Source: Globodera rostochiensis
Taxonomy: Eukaryota > Nematoda > Chromadorea > Rhabditida > Heteroderidae
NCBI GenBank assembly: GCA_018350325.1
Contig: JAEVLN010000002.1
Location: 3,560,295-3,624,294, forward strand
Direction of reading: 5' to 3'
Length of the DNA: 64,000 nucleotides
Part shown: in pieces, positions 11,302-22,165 of the stretch
How positions within the stretch are numbered: position 1 is the stretch's first letter
Layout: every line of letters starts with the position of its first letter
Program-made: the position numbers and the translations under genes
The notes under the pieces: model-generated
The model's database searches: none
What the model was told of the DNA's origin: nothing
What the model saw: the letters and a program-made list of their open reading frames with translations, nothing else

Positions 11302-13766
11302 TCATTTGTGGGAGGAACTTTGTAGTGTCTTATTTAAAGTTGTTACGTTTTTGCGGTTTTTGACGAAGAAAAATGTGGTCAAACCGAGGGAAACAATTGC
11401 TAAAATGGTGCCAAGCGAAATCAGAACGATTCCACCAATGCGCGAAGTGCGCAACACCGTCAAGGGAAGGAGCAGCTGCTGTTTGGTGGCCGAGTCGACA
11501 ACGGCACTTTGGTTCATCCAGATCATCGGCATAATGAAATTGCGCATATTCCGAGTCATCCTGAGAGAACAAACAACTCATTGAGAAGAAGTTGAATATC
11601 ATTGCACCATAAATTCATTCTGGCTTTGGGTCTTGATGCCGAACATGGCATTTGCCCGTTGTGTTTTGGCAACAGAACTCCTAACTTGACTCCTCTTTCA
11701 GACTATTTGGGTAATGTTGCCACCTGAGATTGCCCCTGAGCATTCCGAGGCTCAGTTGAAAGCGTTGTTGGATCCGTACGGCGGCACCCGTCAGTGGTTC
11801 AATGTCGAAGAAGCCCATGGCGTCATCTTCAGCCGGTTGGACGTCGAAACCGTCGATGGACTGCTGAACTTCGTCGGCGGCACCGCGGAAGTGGGCAGCG
11901 GAAAGAAATATTCGGGGCTGACCGGGGAGACAGGTGGACATGTCCAAAACACCGGAGGGGGAACAGCCGGCGGAAAAGGAAAAAATTCCAATGATTTGAT
12001 TATGCAAATTTAATTAAGCAATTGCCTTCCCGAACACTGCTGTTATGGAAATATTCGGCAGAGTTCGGGTTGCAGAAGCCCTGGGCGCGCTGATTTTCGG
12101 AGGACAAAAGGGAAATCGGAAGAACAAAACGGCGGACGGACAAATCGGAGAAAGTCAGCGAATGGGCAAATTCCAAATCGAATGAACTTTTTGTGAAAGA
12201 GAGGAAATCAGCGTGACTTTGTTTTTGAATTTACCGGCACAGCGAACCGGAGAATCTTAAATTTAAATAATAAAATATGCCGCCGACCTTTTTATGATCA
12301 AAACATTAAATTACATTTGCAGTTTCTGCACGTCCCTTAGGTCGGGTGGGAACAATTGGCCGTCAGTCCCTCTGATCAGTCTCGCCCGATCACCGAACCA
12401 GTGCGTTTCGTCCAGTTCAGGCCCCATTCCGTCCCAGGAATACACACTACCGATCCGGTCCGTGTCCTCCTTGCCCGTGTCGACCTCAAACAGTCCGTCG
12501 TCCGTTTCGTTTTGCTTAAACATTTAAATTATCCAAAAAGAATATATAATAAAAAAAAATCACCCCGTAAAATAAGCCAATGCGATCCGGCACATTGTGC
12601 CGTTCGCAAATGCCTTTCGTTAACGGATTCGCGCAAATTTGACCGATCAGTTTGTCCTCGTAACCTTTAAAAAGCAATTCGTCCACACTGATAGTGACAA
12701 AAACCTGCAAAATTTTGTTTTTTAAATATAATCAAATAGTCCAACATTTTCCATGCTCCTCAAAAAGGGGCCAATGAACGGACTCAGGCCGGGGTTTTGT
12801 TCAAAAACATCAACAATTTTCTGCAAAATGTTGAAATGGAAACAAAAAACGGATGCCAAAACCTGAAAAAGGATGTTCGGGACGGTCACCGAACTGGACA
12901 ATTCGCACTCGGAACAAGACAAATTGCGGTTAAAGAAAAAGGTCTTCACATTGCGGTAGAACAGACGCGAGTCATTGTGGGCAAAAGTGACATTTTCCTT
13001 GTGGAGGCGAATGCTCAAAACATACAAATAAATAATTGTTGAGGACAGAAACTCCCAGCAACTGAACCCACTCGTAAGTGAACGGCCCCAACTCCGTTAC
13101 GTTCGCCCTCTCTCCGTCGTTCACAACGCCGGAAGGGTTTTGCACAGAAATAACCCAAATTTGCATCCTTTTAAAGGTTAAGTGAAAATTCGAGTTATAC
13201 AATAACCGATGGTTAGGGGATACGGTAGCCAAGACATTTGCGGGACACTAATTTGGCTTCCACCCGACATTCAAGCCCGCGGGGGTCGGTCGAGTGCAAC
13301 GCCACACAAACTAACGCTATGAAAAGGTCCGCCCGACTTTTCAATGTAACTTTTTTAAAACTGATCGAGCTGCTTCAAAGCCAAAATGCGGGTCAACCAA
13401 CGCCCTCCCGGCTTTAGCCTTTTCATTTCATTTTGGCACTTTTGTCCACTCAGTGCCATATAAAGCATAAATTCGATTGGCACTGACTTTATGTCGTAGC
13501 GGGGGTTTCTGTACCGCTCCAACGCCAAATTATCACTTCCGTTTTGGTCTCGGCCAACAAAATCATTCTGTACAATTGGACAAAACAATTCATTTTGTCA
13601 CTTTTTCTATCATTCCAACTTCTCTGATCGCATTGCCAATAAATTTCGGCACAAATAAAAGGGCGCCAATGCCAAGAAATAGAAAAATTATGCCGACAAC
13701 CGCCAAAGCACCGACAAAACAGCACTTAACACAGCAACAAAAGCCCATCGGACTAAAGTTAAACAT
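11302..13766 (-). CDS. CD36/SCARB-family scavenger receptor
   Basis: A two-pass membrane protein of the CD36/LIMP-2/SR-B family, which binds lipids, lipoproteins or lysosomal cargo. Exon 1 (13602-13766) encodes a Cys-rich start (FCCCVKCC) and transmembrane helix 1. Later exons (13488-13567, 13063-13167, 12863-13013, 12746-12820, 12564-12704, 12315-12514, a tiny one near 12230-12250, then about 12005-12210 and 11720-11975) give the ectodomain hallmarks NVTELGPFTY, KENVTF, VDELLFKGY, DRIGLFYG, GVLDMSTCLPG and FFDIEPLTGA. The last exon (11302-11555) has MPMIWMN and the C-terminal helix GGIVLISLGTILAIV before a short Lys/Asn/Ser tail. Many N-x-S/T sites fit a glycosylated ectodomain. Near 11985-12010 the frame breaks: an in-frame TAA with no AG acceptor before the Cys-containing GVLDMSTC block. 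This is either an indel, an unusual intron or a damaged gene. Confidence 0.88.
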
Positions 13767-14191
13767 TTTAGCCCATTTTAGTTAAAGAAAAAATGTAAAA
13801 AAAAAAAGAACAAAAATCAATTGCGAAAAATCATTTTAAGTGATGGAATGTTTTTGATAATAAAATAAATAATGTGGATTATTTGACGAGGACAAATTGC
13901 AATTCCCCCCCCCCCCGAAAGATTGGAAAGAGAAAGCAAAGAAAACGAACAAAAATTGTGCACAAAAATTCATCGAAAAAGTTTATCTGCCGATTCCTTT
14001 CTGATCTGATCAGAGTAACACAACGAACCGATTAAAATTAAATACACAAAACGATAAAAAGAGTTTTAAAAACGACGACCAAATGATGCAGAAGATGATG
14101 AGTATATATAAACTGGAACAAATACATAAACAAAGCAAAACAACAAATATTAAATATTACTACTCCTTTTCGTCCTATCGTATTATTAGTG
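13767..14191. other. Promoter-side spacer upstream of CD36-like gene
   Basis: No gene is seen. It is AT-rich with a C run at 13905-13917 and the string ATGAGTATATATAAACTGG near 14098-14116. The TATATAAA there is TATA-like but lies over 330 bp upstream of the CD36-like ATG and reads the same way on either strand, so its role is unknown. Confidence 0.3.
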
Positions 14192-15106
14192 TTACAGTTC
14201 CACAGCATTTCCTCGATTACGGTAGCATTTCACAGCGCCCCCTCTGCTGCGGTAATTGATCACGGCACTGTTTGGACGGCATTCGCGCTCCAATTGAAAG
14301 CCCTGACGAGTGCCAATGTCCGATTCGGAATTTCCATCGCCGTTGGCGCCGCGTGTGTCCTCAACCGGCTGGTGTCCGCTTCCATCTGACGGATTCGCAA
14401 TTATAACGAAAATTATGGTCCGGTGTCTCTTTGGTGAACGGACAGTTCGCAGTAAAGTTTGGAAAATCCCAAAATCCCTGGGATTTCCGAAAAATCCGTC
14501 AGAAGTCCGGCCCAGTCGGGCTCCAATGTTAATGAGATAATTCAAATCAAAAAAAGGTCTCAGAATTCCATTTTCGAGCAATTTTATTCTGTCGAACTGT
14601 CCACTGACGGTCGTCCGTCCCTTGAATTCATATTTTATGAATAGAAAATTCAAAAATGCATGAAAAAAAGTTAAATGTCCGATCCCTTTTTTAAAAGAAG
14701 TTAAATCAGCACAAATTGCCCTATAATGGCCAATTTATGGTAGTTTCGTGCAGCCGCCCACCTTGACCAAAGTCCGTCGATCCATTCACTCCATGGTCAA
14801 CACCAACACCAACACCGGCACCAGCACTTCCACGTCTTCGATGGTTTGTCCATCTTCCGTTTCGAACTCCACGCTGACCTCGTTTCCCCCTAACCGGTGC
14901 GTGTCGTTCGCCGTTTCCTTCAACCGGCGGTTCCTGTTGAAATTCATTGCGTCTGATTGGTCCCCGTCTCCGTCCATCTCCGTTTTGTGCGCGCGTTGCG
15001 CCACCACCACGAATTGGTCTCTCGTGAATCGTTTCGAGTCGTCCGCCCATCCCATTTCCGTGCCGTCTGTGGCCGAACTTTGGTCCATATCGAACGCCAC
15101 GGCCAA
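14192..15106 (-). CDS. Hypothetical protein, weak multi-exon model
   Basis: I do not recognise this gene. Two minus-strand blocks have coding-like base use against the AT-rich background. At about 14820-15106 the frame reads MAVAFDMDQSSATDGTEMGW, then an acidic, Asn/Asp-rich region ending near EFETEDGQTIEDVEV. At 14192-14420 it reads EDTRGANGDGNSESDIGTRQ and continues with a Cys-containing end, ...GAVKCYRNRGNAVEL, before a stop. The two could be joined by an intron at about 14430-14820, but I could not fix the sites. A further minus-strand block at 15180-15360 (QLHNTFDFKVPGAKRICAYC) may be an upstream exon. No known domain is visible. The plus strand also has short frames, so even the strand is not certain. 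Confidence 0.35.
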
Positions 15107-15429
15107 AGGCCGCTGACCAGTCGTGATTATTCTTCACGTCGTCAGGATTTGTATCTTAAAATTGTACTTTTTTGTTGAAATTAAATGCCGTGCCATGGCC
15201 AACTTGTCAAACATGCGCATCCAGCAGCACACACAACAGCACAATAAGCGCAGATCCGCTTAGCGCCCGGCACTTTGAAGTCGAAAGTGTTGTGAAGCTG
15301 CACAAAGTGAATGCCATCGTTTCCAACTCGTCCAACCTCCAGCAGACTCGGGTGGATCATCCGTTCCGTTGCACCCCTAAAAATTCCTTTCCTTTTTATT
15401 TGATAAGTTCAGTTACAACTTGATGTATT

Positions 15430-16937
15430 CGTTCATAACGCAGTCCAATGATGATAGAGAAGACGATGAGGGAAGTGCTGAAGAAGAAGTTTCGGAGTTT
15501 CGAAGAGACAAAGTATTTTTGTTAGACATTTAGTTAAACGGGCTAAAATGAACTTTTGAAAGATTTGGTCACTTTTGGTTCCTAAACGCAAAAATGGTGT
15601 TATTTATTCACCATCAAAAGCACAAAGTCTAAGTAAAAGCGTCAATTCATAAATACAGCTACGTGTTTTGAAATATCGTAGTTGTGCATTTTTGGTCCAA
15701 CAAAAATATTTTAGGGTGTACTTTTTATTGCATTTCTCGAAATATGGCCATAAAATATGGATGAAAAATTACAAAATATGGACCAAATATGGATAAAAAA
15801 GCAAAAAAGGGGCAAGATTTCCTAATAGAAGTAATGAGCAATAAAAAATGCAAATTAAAGGAATTTCAGATAACGAAAAACTTGTCGGCGCCGAATCGTG
15901 GTGCTCCGAGGGCGTGGATTCCATAAAGTTTTGGCGATTTGTTAATGCAAATTTCAATTGTGTAAGTCACGGTACATCTCGATTCGGCCGCACGATTTGG
16001 CGCCGAAGTTTGTAACATAACTTTTTGTTTATTTGACCAAACCAAACATTCTTTGTATCATTTGAAAGCATGTAATAAAGAAGCTTACAAAGGGAAAAGC
16101 TAAGCGATTCCACTAACAAAGAAAGTTATGACGCCACCACTTCAAGTTGGTACAAAAATGGCAATTTGCACACCTTTTAAGCTTATAACTTTTTTTTTGA
16201 AAAGACGAATCGGTTAGCTATAGCTTGATTAAAGGTGAAGCATACTGAGAGCTTTTGTATGATATCAATTTGTTTGTTTGCTTTGAGCACCCAATCGTGC
16301 CGGCGCCGAAACTTGTCGGACTGCTCAGTCTGAACAAAAACATACCGTGTTCACTCTTTTAATCCCCCATGGGGTAGAATACGGCCACCTGAGGGTTTGG
16401 CACGTTTTATATATCATTCGATTCCTCTCGTCGAGAGAAATCGAATGGTATCATTTTTAGGCTGCGGCAACAATTATGAGCTGAGATACAGCTTCTCAAA
16501 TTGGCCAAAACTTGTGGAAAATATTTTTTCTTCTAAAAATTGTCTGAAAATATTTTCCACAAGTTTTGACCAAAAGGGTACCACCCCCCCTATGGTTTTT
16601 GGCCAGGGGCCTTTCATTCTTGAAGTTGTTGCTTTCCTTACCAAATCAGGCACAAAAAGGGGGTGGTGGGTGGCCCCCGTTAATCCAGGAAGTTCCAAAA
16701 GACCAGCCTGATAAAAACTAACGCTTAACAAAAAAAGCAAAGAACAGGAGAAAGTTTTTTTCATTAAATAAAGGCGCAGCTCCAATGCTTTGAGTATCAG
16801 CACACATAAGACAATTAGCACATTAGGCACAATAATAAAATCGAATAAATTAGGCGTTAGGCTGTCACAAGAAAACAAAACTCGTTAAAACATTGGCGTG
16901 CATCACATTGGTGACGACGGATCGGTCGGCGCGCCTT
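15430..16937. other. Gene-free spacer with dispersed repeats
   Basis: No gene is supported. About 15700-16330 is AT-rich with scattered GGCGCCGAA words (15890, 16000, 16305), similar to the arms of the element at 2478-3345. About 16395-16625 is one copy of a dispersed repeat whose inverted copy lies at 60920-61080. The stretch ends against the 3' end of the ZW10 gene. Confidence 0.45.
16395..16625 (-). repeat. Dispersed repeat, inverted copy of 60920-61080
   Basis: Landmarks in order are ATATATCATTCGATTCCTCT, CGTCGAGAGAAATCGAATGG, a GGCTGCGGCAACAATTATGA-like block, CAGCTTCTCAAATTGGCC and CCCTATGGTTTTTGGCCA. At 60920-61080 the same landmarks appear in reverse complement (CCCTATGGTTTTTGGCCAAG, then GAGAAGCTGTATCTCACAA, then ATTCGATTCTCTCGTCGATA, then ATCGAATGATATATAAAATA). 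No coding capacity is visible. It is probably a mobile-element fragment. Confidence 0.7.
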
Positions 16938-19900
16938 TCAATTGATTTGCGACAACAGATGTGCCCGACGTTCGGTATTCTGGAACAGTGCACGCACCAA
17001 ATGCTTAACTTGTGCCGGCTTCAGCCAAAGTGCCAATGGCCCAGTGCCCTCACACCACTGGTGGCCAATTTCCTGAGGAAAAAATAATGGCATATGTGAA
17101 TTGAGTACCGAGCCCAAAATAGGGGGGGGGGGGTGTATTACCAGGGGGCCTGATAGTGAGGGTGGTGTGGGGGGGGGGTAGGGGGGAGGGGGTCGAGGAA
17201 AGATTGTTTTGCAACATTTTTAAATCTTGGACCAAATTTCTTGAATTGAATCAAAAATTCAAAATTTTATTGGCGGCGCCTATCGGCACCGCGGACTCCA
17301 CCCGCCCCCCAAAAGTGAAGCAGAATTCGCAAAAAATTTTACGTTTTTGAAAATTCCTTAACAAAAAAGCCGTTATCTTTTTTCCTCAAAAGTTCAATTT
17401 TTCATTTTATACGTCTGTAAAAATCGTCGTTTGGAAATTTCAAAATTCGCATCGTATTTCTAATTTATTAATAATTAATTATTCGAAAAATGTGTGCTAC
17501 CTTTCTAAATATCTTAATTTGACAAAATTTGCACGTTTAAATATTTCGTTTTAGTTTTTTAGTATTTTCAAAATTCACTTACAGCCAAATTGGCTTTCAA
17601 ACAAAAGATGATTTGCTGCAGTTTGTGGTAGGGCTCTTCGCATACGCGCTGAATCGTCGGCTGTTCGTCGATCTTAACCAATTTTTATTAACAAATTTTA
17701 GGATTTTAAAATTAAAATGTTTAGGGGCTCGGAAGACTGCGTGATTACTGTAAGATCAGCAGACCTCCATAAGTTGCTGGCAGCGATCGGAAAGCGTCGT
17801 GAGCAGATCGGCCGAAGTCTCAGCATCGCTGGAGGCGATGTCCTCCTTGGCGAGAATTATGTCAACCATTGTGGCCAAAAGATGTGACACCAGTTCACCA
17901 ACACAGTGGGTTAGCACGAAGCTGGACAGAACCTGACAAAATTAATTTAAAAATCATTCTGTTAAAAAAAGTGAACGATTCAAGCCCAAGAGCAACGGAA
18001 AACGAACAACTCAAATTTCACAGTAACCATAATTTATTCTTCCTTTATCCACCCAATTAAATATAAAATGCCATTTTGCACACCTCTCGCCAAACGGAGG
18101 CCGTCTGTTCCAGTTGCATCACACACCCGTTGAGCACCTTCACACAGCGTTTGTGTGATTTGTCGTCAAGCAACCCAACAAAAACTGAAAATCCACTAAC
18201 TGGAAGGAGCCCACACAAATCTTTTGCTTTCGATGGGAAAAATCGGCAGTTTCAGACCGAATCGATCGATTGTCGAGGCCGGGATTCAGAATTTCTCTGG
18301 ACCAAAACTCGTGGGGGGGGGGGGGGTTAGCCCCAACCGGACTGGACCCCAGCACAACAAAATCAATACGGTCACTTACGGTCGCCCTCTCCGATTGTAG
18401 CCGAAAGTTGACGACGCGCCTGCACAATGTGCTGTTCCAATGTCGTGGCGGCCAATGTTCTAAGTTGGGTGAACATATCGGTGAAGGCGCAGTCCTGGCC
18501 CGTGATCTAAAAAGAAAATGAACATAGGACATAATCGGTGGACAACCTTCGACACTTGCAAAATGTTTTGCAAAACGTCCGAAGACATCGTGGTCAGCCG
18601 GTGCAGAATGTAGTGGCAATTGTTGAAGAAAACGGCTGAATTTTCAAACCATAACCAGACATAACGACACCATTTATGTCCTTCATAGACGGACGCCTTG
18701 ACTAATAATTAATTCAAAATAAAAAAAATCACCAAAAATCAGTCAAGAAAAGCAATTCCATAAAAAACTTTAAACAATTCCAACTCCCATGATCCTTTTG
18801 TCATACCCGCCATGTGTGGAACGGACGAAAGTGTCAATCGGTGGTACTCGGGCGCAGTGTTAACAAACATTTCGAGAATGTTACGCGCTGTCGTAACCAG
18901 CCGACTCGCCTCCATCTCCGAGTCCGTCTCTGCAGCTGTGCGTAACACATCGTGCAGAACATTGACCAACTTGAAGGTGGACTTACTGCAAAAGCGGCAT
19001 TTTAAATACCGTTGCCCAAATAATGCACCTGATTTGGCAACGCTGAAATTGGAATATTTTGGTGTAATATTTGTCCCATTTGGTGCTCGTCGGTAAATTC
19101 GCGTCCTCATCGTCCACTTTGATCCGCAATTTCTCTTCCATTTTGTGCAAAATGTCAGCCGACTTTTCCTCTTTGGTATCCAGTGCTGAACCAACCTAAA
19201 ATTGTCTTGTCCTAATTTTAACTAAAGACGGCATTCAATTTCCGGCGCTTTCCCCCCCCCCAACAAAAATTGAAGCAAACCAAAAAAGTTTAAAAGTACC
19301 GCAACGAGTTCAATGTACGGCTGCTTAATGAGCTCCCTGGCCGTTGTGATAAAATGATGGCATCGGCGGTCGACAGAAATGCGTTCGAAACTGTCGAAGA
19401 AATTGCCGAAGAGATGGTCGACGGGCCGCGCAAAAAAGCCCTTATCCTGCAATTCATTTTAAACGGTAAATTCCTCGTAAAGGCTGGACGACCTGCATAA
19501 ATTCCAAAAATCCCCGTGACAATTTTGTCAGCTGCTCGTACACGTGAGAAGCCTCGTGCTTTTCGAATGGAATTGCGGGACCAAGGCAACCCTTTTCGAG
19601 AGCTCCAATCAGCTGACCGGAGATGGCCTCGCCGAACAAATCGACCAGTGAACGATTGTCCGCCCGAATGCCCTTGAGCGCCGTGTACAGCGAGCCAAAA
19701 AATTGAGAAAGGGCACTAAATAAAAAATAACGTTTTTATTGAGTCGCTTTGTGCTGATATAATCACAAAAATCCCGAAACCGATTTTGTCAAAATGACAA
19801 ACAACGGGTTTCACCGGTTTGACGTGGAGTAAGCCAAAATATAATAACTCAAACGACCTAAACACCGCAGCAGGGTCAGGCTTTTTGCTCATCTCCACCT

Positions 19901-21406
19901 CCTTGACGATGCCAATTCGCACTGAACGCTCAGCAAACTTGTTCGTTTGCACTTTGAGCAATTGGCAACCCCCGCCGTCGTCCTGCTGAAGTTGCGAAGA
20001 GTCGGGCACCGCCACACCGTAAATCAACTTCAGACAAAAATGCTCCCACACAATGTCCACCATTTCCTCCACACGCTCGTCGAGCAGTCCGAGCTGACGC
20101 ATTGCAGAGAAGCACTTCACATGAAAAAAAGTGACTAATTTGTAAGGAATGTGCTGAAAAAGTCATTCTTCAGAATTCTTCCTACTCCACAAAAAACAAT
20201 AATATTTAAATACAGATTTCAAGGTGTTCGGTCATTTTTTTCTTCTACAAATAAATGGCCCACATCAGACGCTATTTTGATGCTGGGACAAGTGATGTTC
20301 ATCAAATACAATGGAGGAGACACGCGGTCGTCTTCGTTAAACCGGACGAATGACGCGTAAAACTCGGACAACTGCTGGCCCAGTTCGCCTTTCCGCGTTT
20401 GAATCTCCGTGAAAAGTAGTGGCAAAATGCGTTCATTGATCGACTCCAAATAGTTTGAACTTTCCTGGACAGAAAAAACAAATCAAAAACATAACATAAA
20501 GCCTCAAGAATTGCAACCCAACGCTTCGACTTTTCTTTTTAATGATTATAAGTTGTCCGTACCGACTCTAAAGTTACGCAAAGTTCTTCCAATCGCAGAA
20601 TGGTCCGCGTGTTCGCAAGCGGGTCAAATTCCATCTTGCTGTCGGCCGGCATTAGCCACAGCGTGTTTAGGCAGCGCTCCATCTCATTAAGGATATCTAA
20701 GCGATCCACAAAATCTTGCACCACTTCCAGCTCCTTGTGCGGCGCACCGCCCTTAATAAACAACGTTAAAATACTAATTGGGCCCTTAATACGGATTAAA
20801 GTCGAATGATTTTCTGAGTCTGCCCCAAATCATCCACAACCAAAATATTTCTCTTTCTTTTAAGGCTGTGGTGCCGAGATGGGTTGACCCCAATTTTTTT
20901 CTTAAGTCAAAGCTCAGATATTTATCACAAAAGGAAGTGAGAACCTTCAATTTTACAATTTCCTTCTCCGCATTTGCCAATTGGACTTCCAACTTCAGCA
21001 CACTTTCCTTCCCATTTTGCAGTGCCGATTGAATCTTCTCCTGGCAGTCGGCGAGACAAATGTAACTGGGCACAAAGTCCCGATATTTGAGCTCCAAGTT
21101 CTTGGCTATTTCGTTGATTGCTGAAAAGTGGGGGTAGTAACTTTTGTAGGAAAAATAAATAAAACACATTTTAAGGGTTTCCGGGGTCATAAACCTGAAG
21201 ATGATCTCTTTCGAATCCCGAATTGTAACCAAATCTCGAAAAGTCAATTCCGAAAAGTTCAAAATTAGTTTGAGGTGGCTCATACCTTCCCACGACCCCA
21301 AAAGCCCCATAAATGGCCTTTTTAATTTCAGAGGCGAAATTTAAACCAAAAAATAACATTTGGAAATCTCTTGCTCCAAATCAGCGATTTCTGTGTCCAT
21401 TTCCAT
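16938..21406 (-). CDS. zw10: ZW10 homologue (RZZ / Dsl1-type tether)
   Basis: ZW10 acts in the RZZ complex at kinetochores (spindle checkpoint, dynein recruitment) and in the NRZ/Dsl1 complex tethering Golgi-to-ER vesicles. Roughly fifteen small exons run from MEMDTEIADLEQEISK (21406) through a coiled-coil N-terminus (EIAKNLELKYRDFVPSYICL, about 21000-21120). Family hallmarks then follow in order: VWEHFCLKLIYGVAVPDSSQ (about 20000-20070), HHFITTARELI (about 19330-19370), ARNILEMFVNTAPEYHRLTL (about 18830-18900), VLNGCVMQLEQTASVWRE (about 18086-18150) and, at the end, EIGHQWCEGTGPLAL and LVRALFQNTERRAHLL. This last motif is nearly identical to the vertebrate ZW10 C-terminus and fixes the stop at 16938. 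Introns hold G runs and a copy of the GGCGGCGCCTATCGGCACCG core (about 17270). All conserved parts are present, so it is likely functional. Confidence 0.93.
17265..17300. repeat. Conserved GGCGGCGCCTATCGGCACCG core motif
   Basis: A 20-bp motif inside a ZW10 intron. Near-identical copies occur at about 5625-5650, 44055-44080, 56385-56405 and 56530-56555, each next to AT-rich text and runs of C or G. It appears to be the surviving core of a dispersed mobile element. Confidence 0.7.
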
Positions 21407-22165
21407 TATTTTTATGTATAGCACCTAAAAAAATTATAAAAAATATCATTTATACACCAGATTTTGTCATTTCCCAAAGACTCGTGAGAAAATGGAGATG
21501 GATTCTACTATGACAATTTTCATATCCAAATATGTTTTGGGCAATATAAGTAGTAAAGAACCGATTCACATCAAAACGACCTATTGTGCATTTCCTTATT
21601 TTGTTCTCAAGAGATGGTGAAAGTTTGAGAAGAATCGGCCCGAGGGGAAAAAGTTTTCCAGAGCGAAGTGCGGGATGGTCAAAATAATTGTCAAAATAAG
21701 AGAACGTTAGAGAAATAGAGGGAAAAGCGAGAGAGTGCAATGTCTTCCTTAACGCTAATAAAATTCAAAAATGAAACGCTGTGTAATCAGTGCATCAAAT
21801 AACTTATTGACGGAGAATTTTTTTTCCCATTGATTTTGAATGCCAGTTTATCAAAATTAGCATTGACATTTTGCCAAATTTCAAATTAAAAGCGATGCCC
21901 ACAAAAACTTTTTTCTTGTGCCGGCGTTGAACCCTTCGTTGGCGCTTTGGCTTTGCCTTGGCATCAATTAACAATTTACGTACATTAATCATCTCAAAAA
22001 TGGAAGAGCTAAATTGACTTTTGTAGAAAATCTTAACTTTATCATAGCTTTTATATGCAAAAAGTTTGTACTTGATTGGTAAAATCGTGTTATTTATTTT
22101 CTATTTGACTTTCGGTCTAAAACAAATTGTATAAAATTGGCATATTTCATCGGAAATTCCAATAA
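21407..22165. other. Spacer between ZW10 and D-amino-acid oxidase genes
   Basis: No gene is supported. AT-rich. One short minus-strand frame (21804-21992) starts with basic residues but has no recognisable domain. The text TATGCAAAAAGTTTGTACTTGATTGGTAAA at about 22052-22082 resembles 7053-7083, so part of this spacer is a decayed repeat. Confidence 0.4.

Noticed and set aside
21804..21992. Small basic protein upstream of ZW10
   Set aside because: No splice structure, domain or supportive context; AT-rich base use like the spacer.
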